The notes beneath the pieces were generated by a model, which was not told the origin of the DNA, did not search any database, and saw only the letters and a list, made by a program, of their open reading frames with translations. The translations under genes were made by a program, and so were the position numbers. A DNA stretch of 64,000 bases from Methanobacteriaceae archaeon (GTDB taxonomy: Archaea; Methanobacteriota; Methanobacteria; Methanobacteriales; Methanobacteriaceae). Where the stretch lies: positions 28,551 to 92,550 of the forward strand of contig JAHKLT010000026.1 of the NCBI GenBank assembly GCA_020854915.1, read 5' to 3'. Below, piece after piece: positions 18,982-28,299 of this stretch (positions are counted from its first letter, which is position 1; every line of letters starts with the position of its first letter).

Positions 18982-19434
18982 AAAATCATACAAATAAAAT
19001 GAGTATTATATGATAATAAAATATCTAACTCTTAATATATTTAAATGTATTGATTTTCATAGAATAAAATAAAATGATTTAATAATTTAAGTTTTGTTTT
19101 TTTCTACATTGAGGGTCGGCCAAAATTCAAAATCATTTTCTTAAAACGATAGATTAATCCTTTGTTTAAAATTTGAAGAAACATCTTTCTTGAAAAAGGT
19201 ATTTTTGTCCGACACTCACATTAAAAAAAGTGTTAAACATAAATGAAATAAAAATATTCATAAAATTAGAATTTATAGTTGATTACCTAATATTTTTTAA
19301 TTAATTTAATATCTATATATAAATAAAACATGCATTTATATGAAAAGTTTGGTAACACACTATAAAGCAATAAAAAAAGCATCACTTATTATAATAATGA
19401 TTAATTTTTACAAACATTAATTTAAAACACTAAT
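18982..19434. other. Intergenic region between tRNA-Ser and truB
   Basis: This 453-base stretch has no gene. It contains the tRNA promoter (TATA-like near 19005-19020, minus strand) and the MITE-like element at 19111-19217 with its duplicated ACATT. From 19223 to 19434 there is only AT-rich sequence after the truB stop, with no clear stem-loop. It is the longest break in the otherwise tightly packed S10-spc-alpha run. Confidence 0.6.
19111..19217. mobile_element. MITE-like element with imperfect terminal inverted repeats and 5-bp target duplication
   Basis: The left end reads GAGGGTCGGCCAAAA. The right end, read on the other strand, is GAGTGTCGGACAAAA, so 13 of the first 15 bases match. The 107-base unit is flanked on both sides by ACATT (19106-19110 and 19218-19222), as expected of a target-site duplication. 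It has no reading frame, so it would be non-autonomous or a solo remnant. The local GTCGG ends stand out in the AT-rich background. The family is unknown to me; I saw no second copy in the window. Confidence 0.6.
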
Positions 19435-20397
19435 TCATCTCCACATCATAGGATAAATATCTGTTTTCATAAAAACTTTATTAGTATTAACAACAATTCC
19501 TGAATCAGAGATTAGAATTTCTTCAAGGTTTAATAAAGAGTGACCAGATGCAACAAGTTCACCTTTTAAAGTAAAAATAGCTATTAAATCATTTTTTTTA
19601 ATGTTTTCTGAAATAGAAAGAATACCTCCAACAGCTAAATCAGCACCATGACAAATAGCATCAACAGCAGAATCTCTGATAATAATTTTAGGTAAATAAT
19701 CAGCAGCTTTTTCCATTGGAACAATAGCTTCCCTTAAATAATTTTCATCACCATCTTCTAAATAAAAATGATAAGCATCTGTTAAATCTTGTAATGTTGT
19801 TAAATTATTATTTTCATTGAAAGAACCAACTTGTGTTCTTCTAAGTTCAGCCATATGAGCTCCAACTGCTAAAACCTCACCTACATTATGACAATAGGTT
19901 CTAACATAAGTTCCTGCCTCACATCCAATTTTAAAAAGAACATCACGACCTTCAATTTCATAAATTGTTGAATAATAGATATTTCTAGCTCTAAGTTCTC
20001 TTTTAACAGCAGATTTAACAGGTGGGTTTTGATATATTTTTCCAGTAAATTCATTAAAAACTTCCCGAATTTTGTCTTCATTAACATCATCATGTAATCT
20101 TAAAAGACAAACATATTCTTTAGGAGCCTCTAACAAAAGTTGAATAGATTTAGTTGCATCATCAATACCTACAGGAAGAATACCTGTGACTTTAGGGTCT
20201 AAAGTACCACCATGACCGGTACGATCACATTTTAAAATCCTTTTAACCCATGAATCAATTTCATGAGAAGTAGGCCCAGAGGGTTTATCTAAATTAATAA
20301 TACCTTTGGAAATATATTCTTTAATAGGTCTATCTTCAGGTTTAGAACCATAATTTTCATTAGTACTAGATTTAGATACTACAACCATGTTTTCCAT
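19435..20397 (-). CDS. truB: tRNA/rRNA pseudouridine synthase Cbf5/TruB
   Basis: Cbf5 is the catalytic subunit of the archaeal H/ACA RNP and also makes tRNA Psi55. The 320-residue protein has GIINLDKPSGPTSHEID, the catalytic-aspartate motif GHGGTLDPKVTGILPV, and a C-terminal PUA domain (from about residue 245, with DSAVDAICHGADLAVGGI). The ATG at 20397 follows CAGTGGT; the GTG at 20406 is part of that signal. It lies downstream of rpl14e and closes the spc part of the supercluster. Confidence 0.94.
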   Translation of the reverse strand: MENMVVVSKSSTNENYGSKPEDRPIKEYISKGIINLDKPSGPTSHEIDSWVKRILKCDRTGHGGTLDPKVTGILPVGIDDATKSIQLLLEAPKEYVCLLRLHDDVNEDKIREVFNEFTGKIYQNPPVKSAVKRELRARNIYYSTIYEIEGRDVLFKIGCEAGTYVRTYCHNVGEVLAVGAHMAELRRTQVGSFNENNNLTTLQDLTDAYHFYLEDGDENYLREAIVPMEKAADYLPKIIIRDSAVDAICHGADLAVGGILSISENIKKNDLIAIFTLKGELVASGHSLLNLEEILISDSGIVVNTNKVFMKTDIYPMMWR

Positions 20398-20473
20398 AAA
20401 AACCACTGAACTCTAAAAACAAATGAGTAATAAAAAATAAATTGATTGAAAATATTTATTAAAAATATTTTCA

Positions 20474-20695
20474 TTATAATTCTTTTAAAGCAGCTTTAAT
20501 AGAATCAACATCACCAGAAACTTCGATAGAATCAGAAGTTGGTTCTAAATGAGAAATATTACATCTTCTATTTTTAACAGATTCTCCAACAACTTCAACA
20601 AATTTTTCATCGATAATCTCAACTATTGCACATTTTTCGCCTGCTTCTCTACCTGCGGTTTTAACACATACTCTTCCTTTTTCAATTGATACCAT
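20474..20695 (-). CDS. rpl14e: 50S ribosomal protein eL14
   Basis: This 73-residue KOW/SH3-type large-subunit protein has EKGRVCVKTAGREAGEKCAI, then VKNRRCNISHLEPT. Its ATG overlaps the cmk stop by one base. The order cmk-rpl14e-truB is typical for methanogens. Confidence 0.93.
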   Translation of the reverse strand: MVSIEKGRVCVKTAGREAGEKCAIVEIIDEKFVEVVGESVKNRRCNISHLEPTSDSIEVSGDVDSIKAALKEL

Positions 20696-21213
20696 TATAT
20701 CACCTTTAATGTTGTAAATATAATTTCAGCAATACATTCTGGATTGAACCTATCAGTATTGATTAATAAATCATAGATATCTAAATTATTTATATCAATA
20801 TTATGAATATCTAAATATCTTAAAGCTTCACTTTCTTCACGTATTTTAATTTCACGTGTAGCTAAATGTTCTGATTTAGACTCCCTATTACAAATTCTAT
20901 TAGCTCTAACATCGAATGGTGCTGTTAACCAAACTTTTAAATCAGCTTCAATAAAATATGCAGATAATCTTCCTTCTATAATAAGGTTTTCAGAATTATT
21001 AGCAAGTTCCACTTGTTTTTTGTCAATTTCAATATCGATGTCAGTATTATTTTCAGCATATTTACTAAACTCAATAACAGACATACCTCTTTCTTTAGCC
21101 ATATCTCTAAAAATAGACCCTGTAGAAATAAAAGGAATATCAATTTTATTAGATAATACTTCAGCAGCAGTAGTAGTTCCACTACCTGCCAAACCACCGA
21201 TTGTAATAATCAT
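20695..21213 (-). CDS. cmk: Cytidylate kinase
   Basis: This is an archaeal-type CMP kinase (172 residues) with P-loop GGLAGSGTTTAAE, the FISTGSIFRDMAKERG segment and VWLTAPFDVRANRI. It phosphorylates CMP/dCMP in pyrimidine salvage. It shares one base with rpl34e upstream and one with rpl14e downstream, implying tight coupling in the spc unit. Confidence 0.93.
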   Translation of the reverse strand: MIITIGGLAGSGTTTAAEVLSNKIDIPFISTGSIFRDMAKERGMSVIEFSKYAENNTDIDIEIDKKQVELANNSENLIIEGRLSAYFIEADLKVWLTAPFDVRANRICNRESKSEHLATREIKIREESEALRYLDIHNIDINNLDIYDLLINTDRFNPECIAEIIFTTLKVI

Positions 21214-21479
21214 TATTTTCTTGCCTCATTTTTAAAATGTTTACGAGTGCAAATTGGACATAAATTTCCTCCAAAAGGACGATTAGGCCTTTTTTGAGAT
21301 TTTGATAATTTTTTAATTTCATAAGGACGTCCACGAGGAACAGCATTTAAACTACATCCACATTCAGCACAAACATGTTTACTCGGCTTTTTCTTTTTAT
21401 ATCTTAAAACATTTTCTCCACCTGGAGTGTTTTTACGAACTCTTTTATAAGATCTAGATCTATATCTTGATTCTGGCAT
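21213..21479 (-). CDS. rpl34e: 50S ribosomal protein eL34
   Basis: This 88-residue zinc-ribbon ribosomal protein begins [20 protein letters not shown]. It has a CAECG pair and a later CPICTRK pair that form the zinc site. GGTGAT precedes the ATG. It is followed without a gap by cmk. Confidence 0.95.
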   Translation of the reverse strand: MPESRYRSRSYKRVRKNTPGGENVLRYKKKKPSKHVCAECGCSLNAVPRGRPYEIKKLSKSQKRPNRPFGGNLCPICTRKHFKNEARK

Positions 21480-21544
21480 ATTATCACCTCATATTAATTT
21501 TTAAATATTTTTATATTAATTTTTATTACTAATAAAATGATTTA

Positions 21545-22135
21545 TTAAATAGCTTGTTTGAAACCCATAAATTTTCTTAAAATTTGACTAATTCCAAATG
21601 TACATAGGAAGTACCAAAGCATCCAACCAATAGTAAAAGGAATATCAGCAGAACCTCCCCTAATTAAAGAACCAATTACATGCCACATAGGAGTCAAAGA
21701 CCCATAATAAACAGTAACCGGAAGTTGAACAAGTAAATCGCTAATAACTGAATAACCCATCCAATAATAAACAAGAAGCACAGGAACCATAGTAACAATT
21801 AATGGTTTAAATGAACTAGTCATCATTTTACTTTGTTTTTCCATAAAATCTACTTGTTTAGCTTGTAATTTAGCTATTTTTTTACTATCACCACTTTGTT
21901 GAGCTTCTCTTAATTCTTTTTGAAATTCACTCATCTCTGTTCTAATCTCATTCATTTCATCATGATCAACTAACAATTTATTTGCAACAGTAGTAAATAA
22001 TGAAACTAAAAATGCAACAAAAAACACAGTTAATATTGGATTAGATGGATTAGGATCTAATGCAACTAATGGACTTAAAAGATCATTTAATGCAGAAATA
22101 ATTGGATCAAGTATTCCAGAAAACATATCAGCCAT
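21545..22135 (-). CDS. DUF106 (EMC3/TMCO1-type) membrane protein, Oxa1-superfamily insertase candidate
   Basis: This 196-residue membrane protein has an N-terminal hydrophobic segment (TVFFVAFLVSLFTTVANKLL). A charged coiled-coil linker follows (around residues 60-95), and then several hydrophobic segments (FKPLIVTMVPVLLVYYWMGY and WMLWYFLCTFGISQILRKF). This layout matches archaeal DUF106, distant relatives of YidC/Oxa1/EMC3 that are thought to insert membrane proteins. Its place next to secY and adk supports a membrane-biogenesis role. The ATG at 22135 follows GGGGAA; an ATG at 22147 that abuts the adk stop is an alternative. Confidence 0.88.
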   Translation of the reverse strand: MADMFSGILDPIISALNDLLSPLVALDPNPSNPILTVFFVAFLVSLFTTVANKLLVDHDEMNEIRTEMSEFQKELREAQQSGDSKKIAKLQAKQVDFMEKQSKMMTSSFKPLIVTMVPVLLVYYWMGYSVISDLLVQLPVTVYYGSLTPMWHVIGSLIRGGSADIPFTIGWMLWYFLCTFGISQILRKFMGFKQAI

Positions 22136-22147
22136 AAAATTCCCCAT

Positions 22148-22708
22148 CTAATTTTTTAATAAATCAACAACTTTAGAAACTGTTGATTTTAAATGTAAAT
22201 CATGATTTTGAACAATTTTCACTGTAGCACCTGTTAAAGTAGCATAAGCCATAGAAGCAGCCCTATTCATCTCTTGATGTAATTTAATATCTTTTGCAGA
22301 TTCAATATCCCTAATACGAGAAGTATCATCTAATCTCCTATAGATAATTTCATCAGGATTCGCTTCAATTAAAATGAAAATATCAGGCAATAATTCTTCC
22401 AAAACCCAAACAGGAAGCCCTGGTAAAAAACCAGAAGGAGTTAAAATTGTACAATGAGTATCAACAATAACATTATTAGATTGAGATTTCTCATTAATTC
22501 TACGAGCAGCCTTCTTTTGAATAGTTTTTTGGATTTCAGGAGATAATTTCCTAAGTTGATCTCTATCATCAACAATATTTTCCTCAATAGCTATTTCAGT
22601 CATTATATCCCCATAATTTAAATGAAGATAATCCACATCTTCAAGTACTTTATTAAGAATAGTTGTACTTCCTGAACCAGGAATACCTGTTAAAACAATT
22701 AATGTCAA
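22148..22708 (-). CDS. adkA: Archaeal adenylate kinase
   Basis: This is the archaeal-type, AdkA adenylate kinase (186 residues), which converts AMP and ATP to two ADP. It has the P-loop GIPGSGSTT, a LNYGDIMTEIA segment, DTHCTILTPSGFLPGLP and a LIEANPDEI loop. The start is TTG at 22708 behind GAGGTG. It is the secY neighbour, as in most archaea. Confidence 0.92.
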   Translation of the reverse strand: MTLIVLTGIPGSGSTTILNKVLEDVDYLHLNYGDIMTEIAIEENIVDDRDQLRKLSPEIQKTIQKKAARRINEKSQSNNVIVDTHCTILTPSGFLPGLPVWVLEELLPDIFILIEANPDEIIYRRLDDTSRIRDIESAKDIKLHQEMNRAASMAYATLTGATVKIVQNHDLHLKSTVSKVVDLLKN

Positions 22709-22731
22709 ATAAACACCTCATTATATTTAAG

Positions 22732-24090
22732 TTAATTTCCTAAAAATTTTCTAAGCATAGGATGTGAATCCATAAGTTGTTCTTCAGCCATTTCTTCATA
22801 TAATTTATATACAATACCAACTGTAAGCAAAACACCAGTACCTCCGCCTAAAGCAGAAGTAAAATCCGCTGCAAAAGCAATAATACCAACAAAAGCACCA
22901 CTGATAATAGTTAAAGCAGGAATATATTTTTTAAGAATTTTATAAAGTTGACTTTTACTACTTCTAAAACCTGGTATTTGAATACCTGAATTGTATAATT
23001 GTTTAGAAACTTCTTTAGCATTAGTACCACTAATTTGAACCCAAAGATATGAAAATAGAATACAAAAAGCAAGGAAGAATATTGCATAGACTAAAACTCT
23101 CATTGGATCTGTCCAAAGCAAAGATATATTTGTTGGAGTAGATAAATATAAAGCAATACCACTAACTGCCTTTCCTTGTTCTATAGTTCCAAGTATTGGG
23201 AATCCAATTCTTTCAAAAACATTAGCCATTAAAGACACGTTTACAAGTAGTGCACTTGTTAAAATAACTGGCATATTACTTGCATAAACAAATTTCATTG
23301 GATATTTTGCAACAGAACCTCTAACTCTCCCATGTCCTTTAGCTTCGCCACGAGAAATTGGAATTTCAACCCGAATAGATTCAGCATATACTACTATGAA
23401 AAATACTACAATAGTTGAAAATAATGGAATTAATAGTGAGAAGTTAGGATCACCATTAACAATTGATTGGATAAAACCTGGTAAAATACCTGATAGAGAA
23501 CCATCAGCAGCAGGTAAAAAGTTAAATGTACCAACAATAATAGCTTCAGCGACACCAGCAGCAATAAATAGACCAATACCACTACCAAAACCCCATTTTG
23601 AAACAACTTCATCCATATAAAGTACTACAATAGCACCAATAACTAACTGCAGGAATAAAACACCAATATAAGAATTATCAATTGGAACCAAACTTCCAGT
23701 TAATACTAATACACCAGCCTCAAAAATAGTAAAAACAATAGTTAAAATTTTTTGAGTACTTTGAAACATTGCTTTACCTTTATGAGATGCTAAATCTAAA
23801 TCTAAAAGCTTAGAATGAACTAAAACTTGTAATACAATAGATGAAGTAACAATTGGACCAATACCCAATGTAAGAATAGAGCCGAAACTTCCAGCCATAA
23901 CAGCCCTTAATTGTCCGAATTGATCAACTGCATTAGGACTTAAGCCAAATAAAGGAATTTGTGTTAAAGCAAAATATAAAATTAAGATAATTGCAGTCCA
24001 TTTTAACTTTTCATTGAAGTCTTCCCTATGAACAGGAGGCTTTACTTCAGGCAAAATTCTAAAAATTGGATTAAGCATATCTAAAATCAT
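22732..24090 (-). CDS. secY: Preprotein translocase subunit SecY
   Basis: SecY is the protein-conducting channel of the Sec translocon (452 residues, about ten membrane segments). Recognisable parts are the first cytosolic stretch with PEVKPPVHREDFNEKLKW, the plug/TM2 region, the SRGEAKGHGRVRGSVAKYPMKF loop and the C-terminal GGGTGVLLTVGIVYKLYEEM. GGGGAAT precedes the ATG. It lies between rpl15 and adk as in the canonical spc operon. Confidence 0.95.
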   Translation of the reverse strand: MILDMLNPIFRILPEVKPPVHREDFNEKLKWTAIILILYFALTQIPLFGLSPNAVDQFGQLRAVMAGSFGSILTLGIGPIVTSSIVLQVLVHSKLLDLDLASHKGKAMFQSTQKILTIVFTIFEAGVLVLTGSLVPIDNSYIGVLFLQLVIGAIVVLYMDEVVSKWGFGSGIGLFIAAGVAEAIIVGTFNFLPAADGSLSGILPGFIQSIVNGDPNFSLLIPLFSTIVVFFIVVYAESIRVEIPISRGEAKGHGRVRGSVAKYPMKFVYASNMPVILTSALLVNVSLMANVFERIGFPILGTIEQGKAVSGIALYLSTPTNISLLWTDPMRVLVYAIFFLAFCILFSYLWVQISGTNAKEVSKQLYNSGIQIPGFRSSKSQLYKILKKYIPALTIISGAFVGIIAFAADFTSALGGGTGVLLTVGIVYKLYEEMAEEQLMDSHPMLRKFLGN

Positions 24091-24115
24091 TTTATTCCCC
24101 AGTTACTAAGAAAAG

Positions 24116-24553
24116 CTATAATTCTATAGCTTCTCCTCCTTGTTCTTCAATTTTAGAAACAGCAGATGCAGAAAAGCTAGGTGATTTAATATTCAAAGTT
24201 TTTGTAATTTTACCTTTAGCTAAAACTTTATTATAACCTAATTTTGTAACATCAATAACAATTGCATCGCCTTCTTTAGAAGCAATTCCTTTTTCAATAA
24301 ATTCTTCAGATTTTTCATCTAAATAAGATAAATTAACAGAATTACTTTTTTTAATCATTTTTTGAGGTCTTTTAAAACCATGTTTACCATAATGATCAGG
24401 GTCATATTTGGCAGTCCAGGTCCAGTGTTGTTTAGAAGCTCCAGCATTGCCTTTACCTCCTTTATTACCTGCACCTCTTCGTTTTTTAGTACAGCCACCA
24501 CCAATAGATCTTGAACCTCTCATTTTATTTATTTTACGTTTAGTTCTAATCAT
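24116..24553 (-). CDS. rpl15: 50S ribosomal protein uL15
   Basis: From the ATG at 24553 (SD TGTGAT) this is 145 residues, with KMRGSRSIGGGCTKKRRGAG, a glycine-rich KGGKGNAGASKQHW and the C-terminal SFSASAVSKIEEQGGEAIEL. It precedes secY and follows rpl30. Confidence 0.95.
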   Translation of the reverse strand: MIRTKRKINKMRGSRSIGGGCTKKRRGAGNKGGKGNAGASKQHWTWTAKYDPDHYGKHGFKRPQKMIKKSNSVNLSYLDEKSEEFIEKGIASKEGDAIVIDVTKLGYNKVLAKGKITKTLNIKSPSFSASAVSKIEEQGGEAIEL

Positions 24554-24563
24554 ATTATCACAT

Positions 24564-25022
24564 TTAAGACATTTTTTTAATAAGATCTTTAATAGCCTCT
24601 CCACGATAACCTAAAGAACCACCCTCTTTAAAAGAAGCACGAATATTCTCATATCCTTTTCTAGGTGGGTGAAGGCGTATAACAGGCTTAATATTTAAAT
24701 CAGATAGTTTTACATCAGATTTAATCAAAGCATCAGATAATTCTTCAATAGATGAATAATCAGTGTTTTCCTTTAAATAATCATTAGTAAGTTTATCTCC
24801 ACCAATTATTTCTCCACGCTTAGCTAAAATATTAGCTAAAGATTCTGAATCAATCTCCCCCCAAGTAATATAATCTTTAGATTTCTGAAGCATACCTTCA
24901 TAACTTGGATTTTCTTCAACTAAAACAGCATGGCTAATTCTATTAAGTCTCAACATTTTTAAAGTTTCTGCAATATTTTTTATGACACCTGTAGTGCCTC
25001 TAACTCTAATAACAAAAAACAT
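24564..25022 (-). CDS. rpl30: 50S ribosomal protein uL30
   Basis: This is the archaeal long form (152 residues from the ATG at 25022, SD TTGGTGA). It begins [20 protein letters not shown] and has [20 protein letters not shown] and [21 protein letters not shown]. It lies between rps5 and rpl15. Confidence 0.95.
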   Translation of the reverse strand: MFFVIRVRGTTGVIKNIAETLKMLRLNRISHAVLVEENPSYEGMLQKSKDYITWGEIDSESLANILAKRGEIIGGDKLTNDYLKENTDYSSIEELSDALIKSDVKLSDLNIKPVIRLHPPRKGYENIRASFKEGGSLGYRGEAIKDLIKKMS

Positions 25023-25035
25023 GATTTCACCAATA

Positions 25036-25680
25036 TTATTGAGAACTAACTCCCATACTTTTAAGCTGTTTATCACTAGCTTTAATTTTACTTAATTCTT
25101 TTAAAGAATCAAAGATTGCATTAGCAAAGTTTACAGTAGTTTGAGTTTGGCCACTTGAATCAGACCAAACATCATGAATACCTGCAAGTTTTAGAATAGT
25201 TTTACCAACATCACCAACAACAAGACCAACTCCTGCTGGAGCTGGAATTAAAGAAATTTTAACACTACTAGTTTTTCCTTGCACTTTAAATGGAACTGTA
25301 TGTTGTTTATTACAAACACAACCCCAATCACCGCAACCTCTTCTTACTTTAATAATATTATATTTAGCATCATCAACAGCTTTTCTAATAGCAGGTCCAA
25401 CTTCTTTAGCTTTACCTTGGCCTAATCCAACATAACCATTTTTATTGCCTACAGCAACAATAACTCTAAAGTTTACTTTTCTACCAGATTTATGCATTCT
25501 TTGAACTAAATTAACATCCATAACTTCTTCCTCTAAGTCAGGAATTAAGGCATCAAGTATTTCTAATTCCATTATAGGAAGACCTTTTTCAAAAATTTCA
25601 TCAATATCTGTAATAGTACCATCCTTAACTAAATTACCTAATTTAGTTTTTGGTTCCCATTCTTCCATATTAAAACTCAT
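25036..25680 (-). CDS. rps5: 30S ribosomal protein uS5
   Basis: uS5 (214 residues) is involved in decoding fidelity. It has the double-stranded-RNA-binding-like [20 protein letters not shown] and [19 protein letters not shown], plus a [10 protein letters not shown] stretch typical of archaea. The ATG follows GAGGTTT; Met5 is a weaker alternative. It lies just behind rpl18. Confidence 0.95.
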   Translation of the reverse strand: MSFNMEEWEPKTKLGNLVKDGTITDIDEIFEKGLPIMELEILDALIPDLEEEVMDVNLVQRMHKSGRKVNFRVIVAVGNKNGYVGLGQGKAKEVGPAIRKAVDDAKYNIIKVRRGCGDWGCVCNKQHTVPFKVQGKTSSVKISLIPAPAGVGLVVGDVGKTILKLAGIHDVWSDSSGQTQTTVNFANAIFDSLKELSKIKASDKQLKSMGVSSQ

Positions 25681-25682
25681 AT

Positions 25683-26264
25683 TTAAACCTCTGCCTCATC
25701 TATTTTGTTTTTAGTTTCATCAAAGTTTTTAGGTAAATCCGCTGGTTGAAGTCCTCTTTCTAAATATTTAGAAAATAATTTATTAACTTTATCATCAGAT
25801 AAAGATTCAGCATAATTAACTATATGTTCACCATTAATACGATTATCTTCTGGTAAAACAGATTCTCCATGAGGGATATCTAAACCAGAATCAACAGCTC
25901 CTTTTAAAGCTGCAAATATTTTAGATCCTTTAATTGGAGATTTTAAACCAATATCTAATATTGCATTATCAATATCATTAGTAAGAGCTTTTTTACCACA
26001 AAGATAGGCAGTTAAATAAGCAGCACTAGTATTTTTTAAGCCACCTAACCAACCTAAATCAATCAACTCTTTACTATTAGCAGATGCAATAGTCTCATCA
26101 CCTTCTTTTTTATATACAATAATTTGAACATTAACATAAGAATTTGATAATCTGACAACTAAACGAGGTTTATTATGTTCAACTAATTTAAATCTCGCAT
26201 TATAATCAGTTTTACCTTCTCTTCTTCTTCTAAATGCTACTTTATATTTTGATCCTTGTGCCAA
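25683..26264 (-). CDS. rpl18: 50S ribosomal protein uL18
   Basis: This 5S rRNA-binding protein (193 residues) has YKVAFRRRREGKTDYNARF, PRLVVRLSNSYVNVQIIVY and GLKNTSAAYLTAYLCGKKAL. The start is TTG at 26264, directly behind AGGAGGAATTAAA, a strong Shine-Dalgarno. It follows rpl19e with an 11-base gap. Confidence 0.94.
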   Translation of the reverse strand: MAQGSKYKVAFRRRREGKTDYNARFKLVEHNKPRLVVRLSNSYVNVQIIVYKKEGDETIASANSKELIDLGWLGGLKNTSAAYLTAYLCGKKALTNDIDNAILDIGLKSPIKGSKIFAALKGAVDSGLDIPHGESVLPEDNRINGEHIVNYAESLSDDKVNKLFSKYLERGLQPADLPKNFDETKNKIDEAEV

Positions 26265-26275
26265 TTTAATTCCTC

Positions 26276-26722
26276 CTATTTAATCAAATCATGATCGCGA
26301 GCATAGGTCTTCATGTAAGATTTACTTTTGAAGGCACCACCCTTAGCCATTTTATATAATTTACGATAAGTAGTAGCATTAATTTCTTCTTCATCACGCA
26401 TCTTTTTAAGATCAGATCTCAAAGCCCTTATTGTAGTCATCCAAACTTTCTTTTTAGGTGATCGAGCATTTTTAGCTCCTTTTATACTACCTCTTCCCTT
26501 TCGTTTACCTTTTTTCTTTTGTTCAGCTATTTTTTTAGACCTATAACTACTAATACCTTTTTTAGGTTTAGCTTTAATAATTCCATCTTTAATTAGCTGA
26601 TTAACACTTTCCCTAGTAATAGCTCTTGAAACTTCTTCGATTTGTTCAGGGTCTATCCAAACACGATTTAACCCTACTTTAAGAATACTAGCAGCTAATC
26701 TTTTTTGTGTAGTAAGATTCAT
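26276..26722 (-). CDS. rpl19e: 50S ribosomal protein eL19
   Basis: This 148-residue protein has NLTTQKRLAASILKVGLNRV, the highly basic KKGKRKGRGSIKGAKNARSP and a C-terminal YRKLYKMAKGGAFKSKSYMK. GGAGG precedes the ATG. A 128-base gap with a stem-loop separates it from rpl32e upstream. Confidence 0.95.
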   Translation of the reverse strand: MNLTTQKRLAASILKVGLNRVWIDPEQIEEVSRAITRESVNQLIKDGIIKAKPKKGISSYRSKKIAEQKKKGKRKGRGSIKGAKNARSPKKKVWMTTIRALRSDLKKMRDEEEINATTYRKLYKMAKGGAFKSKSYMKTYARDHDLIK

Positions 26723-26850
26723 TTATAATCCTCCGTATTACAGCATTTGCTGATAAACTTAGATACAACTAAGTTTCCCTTAATTAACAAATTAAATATT
26801 TAACTATAATTTCCCTTTAAATATTAAATACAATGAATTAATTTGTTAAT
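26723..26850 (-). other. rpl32e-rpl19e gap with stem-loop
   Basis: This 128-base AT-rich spacer inside the spc operon holds an inverted repeat AACTTAG...CTAAGTT at about 26756-26776 with a six-base loop, 30-55 bases before the rpl19e start. It could be a processing site, attenuator or internal terminator/promoter junction. No small gene was found in it. Confidence 0.4.
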
Positions 26851-27177
26851 TTATTTATTTAAAATTTTTATACCTAAATTCAATGCTTTTTTTAGCATTA
26901 ATTCTTTTTTTCTTTTACCTATAGATGCACTTATTCTACCTGCTTCAGTAGAAGGATCCATATCTTCTAATTCTTTCATATTATGAACAAGAACATCTTT
27001 AAACCCAGATGGATGCAAACCTCTATTTTCTTTAGGAGTTCTGTAACCAATAGAAGGCATATCAGGTTTTCCTGCCTCATATCTGCGCATTTTACTGGTT
27101 TTACCCCTAGGGCGTCTCCATTTTATTCCAAGCTTTTTATAACGAGAATATTCTTGCCTTTTAAATCTTTTATTCAT
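26851..27177 (-). CDS. rpl32e: 50S ribosomal protein eL32
   Basis: This 108-residue protein begins NKRFKRQEYSRYKKLGIKWR, followed by RPRGKTSKMRRYEAGKPDMP and IGYRTPKENRGLHPSG. It is short compared with eukaryotic eL32, as in other methanobacteria. GGTGAT precedes the ATG. Confidence 0.95.
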   Translation of the reverse strand: MNKRFKRQEYSRYKKLGIKWRRPRGKTSKMRRYEAGKPDMPSIGYRTPKENRGLHPSGFKDVLVHNMKELEDMDPSTEAGRISASIGKRKKELMLKKALNLGIKILNK

Positions 27178-27202
27178 TTAATCACCATAATGTAAAAATC
27201 CT

Positions 27203-27736
27203 TTATTCTTTGCTAAGCAAATATATTCCATCTTGAAATACTCTAGGATCTCTTCCTTTAATTTTTGTAGCTTGTTCTAAATTAGCCATTGTTTGACCAA
27301 CATCTTCTTTATTAACACCAGTAATAGTTACTTCATCACCTTTAACAGAAACTTTAGCATCACCTACTATGTTAGCAAACCTTGGATGTCTTTCACCAAG
27401 GAAATTATCAATGGATACTTTATTTTTATCTGTTTTAACAGTCATTGGAAAGTGAGCAAAAACAATTTTCATATTATAAGTGAAACCATCAGTAACCCCT
27501 TTAATCATATTATTTAAGTGTGCTTTTGTTGTTCCAATCATAGATTTATCTTTCTTTTTAGGAAAAGATGTTTTAAGAACAATACTATTATTTTCTTTTT
27601 TAATTTTTACATTAGGATATGTAAATTTTCTAGAAATCTGACCATTTGGTCCTTTAATAGAAATATTATCATCAATTATAACTTCAACGCCTTCCGGAAT
27701 ATTAATTTCTTCCATTATAGCTGCAGCTACTGCCAT
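27203..27736 (-). CDS. rpl6: 50S ribosomal protein uL6
   Basis: This 177-residue protein contains two repeated alpha/beta domains. Visible features are INIPEGVEVIIDDNISIKGP, the SMIGTTKAHLNNMIKGVTDG motif and the C-terminal TKIKGRDPRVFQDGIYLL. The ATG at 27736 follows AGGTGATAAA. Its position between rps8 and rpl32e is canonical. Confidence 0.95.
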   Translation of the reverse strand: MAVAAAIMEEINIPEGVEVIIDDNISIKGPNGQISRKFTYPNVKIKKENNSIVLKTSFPKKKDKSMIGTTKAHLNNMIKGVTDGFTYNMKIVFAHFPMTVKTDKNKVSIDNFLGERHPRFANIVGDAKVSVKGDEVTITGVNKEDVGQTMANLEQATKIKGRDPRVFQDGIYLLSKE

Positions 27737-27744
27737 TTTATCAC

Positions 27745-28137
27745 CTAATACATATATGCCAACAAACGACCGCCAATTCCCTTATCTTTTGCCTCTTTGT
27801 GAGTCATAATACCTTCAGGAGTTGTAACAATCAATATACCAAAATTTTTTGCTGGTAAATATCTTTTTTCAAATTTTTCGAATTCATCTTTTTTAACAGC
27901 ATGACGAGGCTTAATAACACCACATTTGTTTATGTTACCATCTAACTCTACAATAAATTTACCTGCCCTGTTGTCGCCAATATATTCAAATTTACTTATA
28001 TAATTCTCTTTTTGCATAGTGCTTAACACATGCCCTATTAATTTAGAAGCTGGAGAAATAGAACATGAATCATTAACTTGTAATTCATTATTCCTAATAT
28101 TTGTTAAAGCATCTGCAAGAGGATCCATAAGACTCAT
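27745..28137 (-). CDS. rps8: 30S ribosomal protein uS8
   Basis: uS8 (130 residues) is a central-domain 16S binder. It begins [18 protein letters not shown] and ends [20 protein letters not shown] followed by LAYMY, the family's C-terminal RNA-binding part. SD AGGTGT precedes the ATG. It lies ten bases behind rps14. Confidence 0.95.
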   Translation of the reverse strand: MSLMDPLADALTNIRNNELQVNDSCSISPASKLIGHVLSTMQKENYISKFEYIGDNRAGKFIVELDGNINKCGVIKPRHAVKKDEFEKFEKRYLPAKNFGILIVTTPEGIMTHKEAKDKGIGGRLLAYMY

Positions 28138-28147
28138 AAAAACACCT

Positions 28148-28291
28148 CTAATTATATTTTTTAAAACCTATTTTAGGAGCAACTTCTCTAAAGCATTGCC
28201 TGCATAAACTTAGGTTATATCTACTGACTATTGCTGAATGATCCCCACAGCGTGTACATTTTTTTGCTGCTTTTCCATATTTTCTTGGCAA
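28148..28291 (-). CDS. rps14: 30S ribosomal protein uS14 (zinc-binding type)
   Basis: This 47-residue gene was found by translating the rpl5-rps8 gap. It begins [20 protein letters not shown] and has a second pair in LCRQCF, giving the two CxxC pairs of the zinc form, and ends [11 protein letters not shown]. The start is TTG at 28291 behind GGTGATTT. Position between rpl5 and rps8 is conserved. Confidence 0.95.
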   Translation of the reverse strand: MPRKYGKAAKKCTRCGDHSAIVSRYNLSLCRQCFREVAPKIGFKKYN

Positions 28292-28299
28292 AAAATCAC

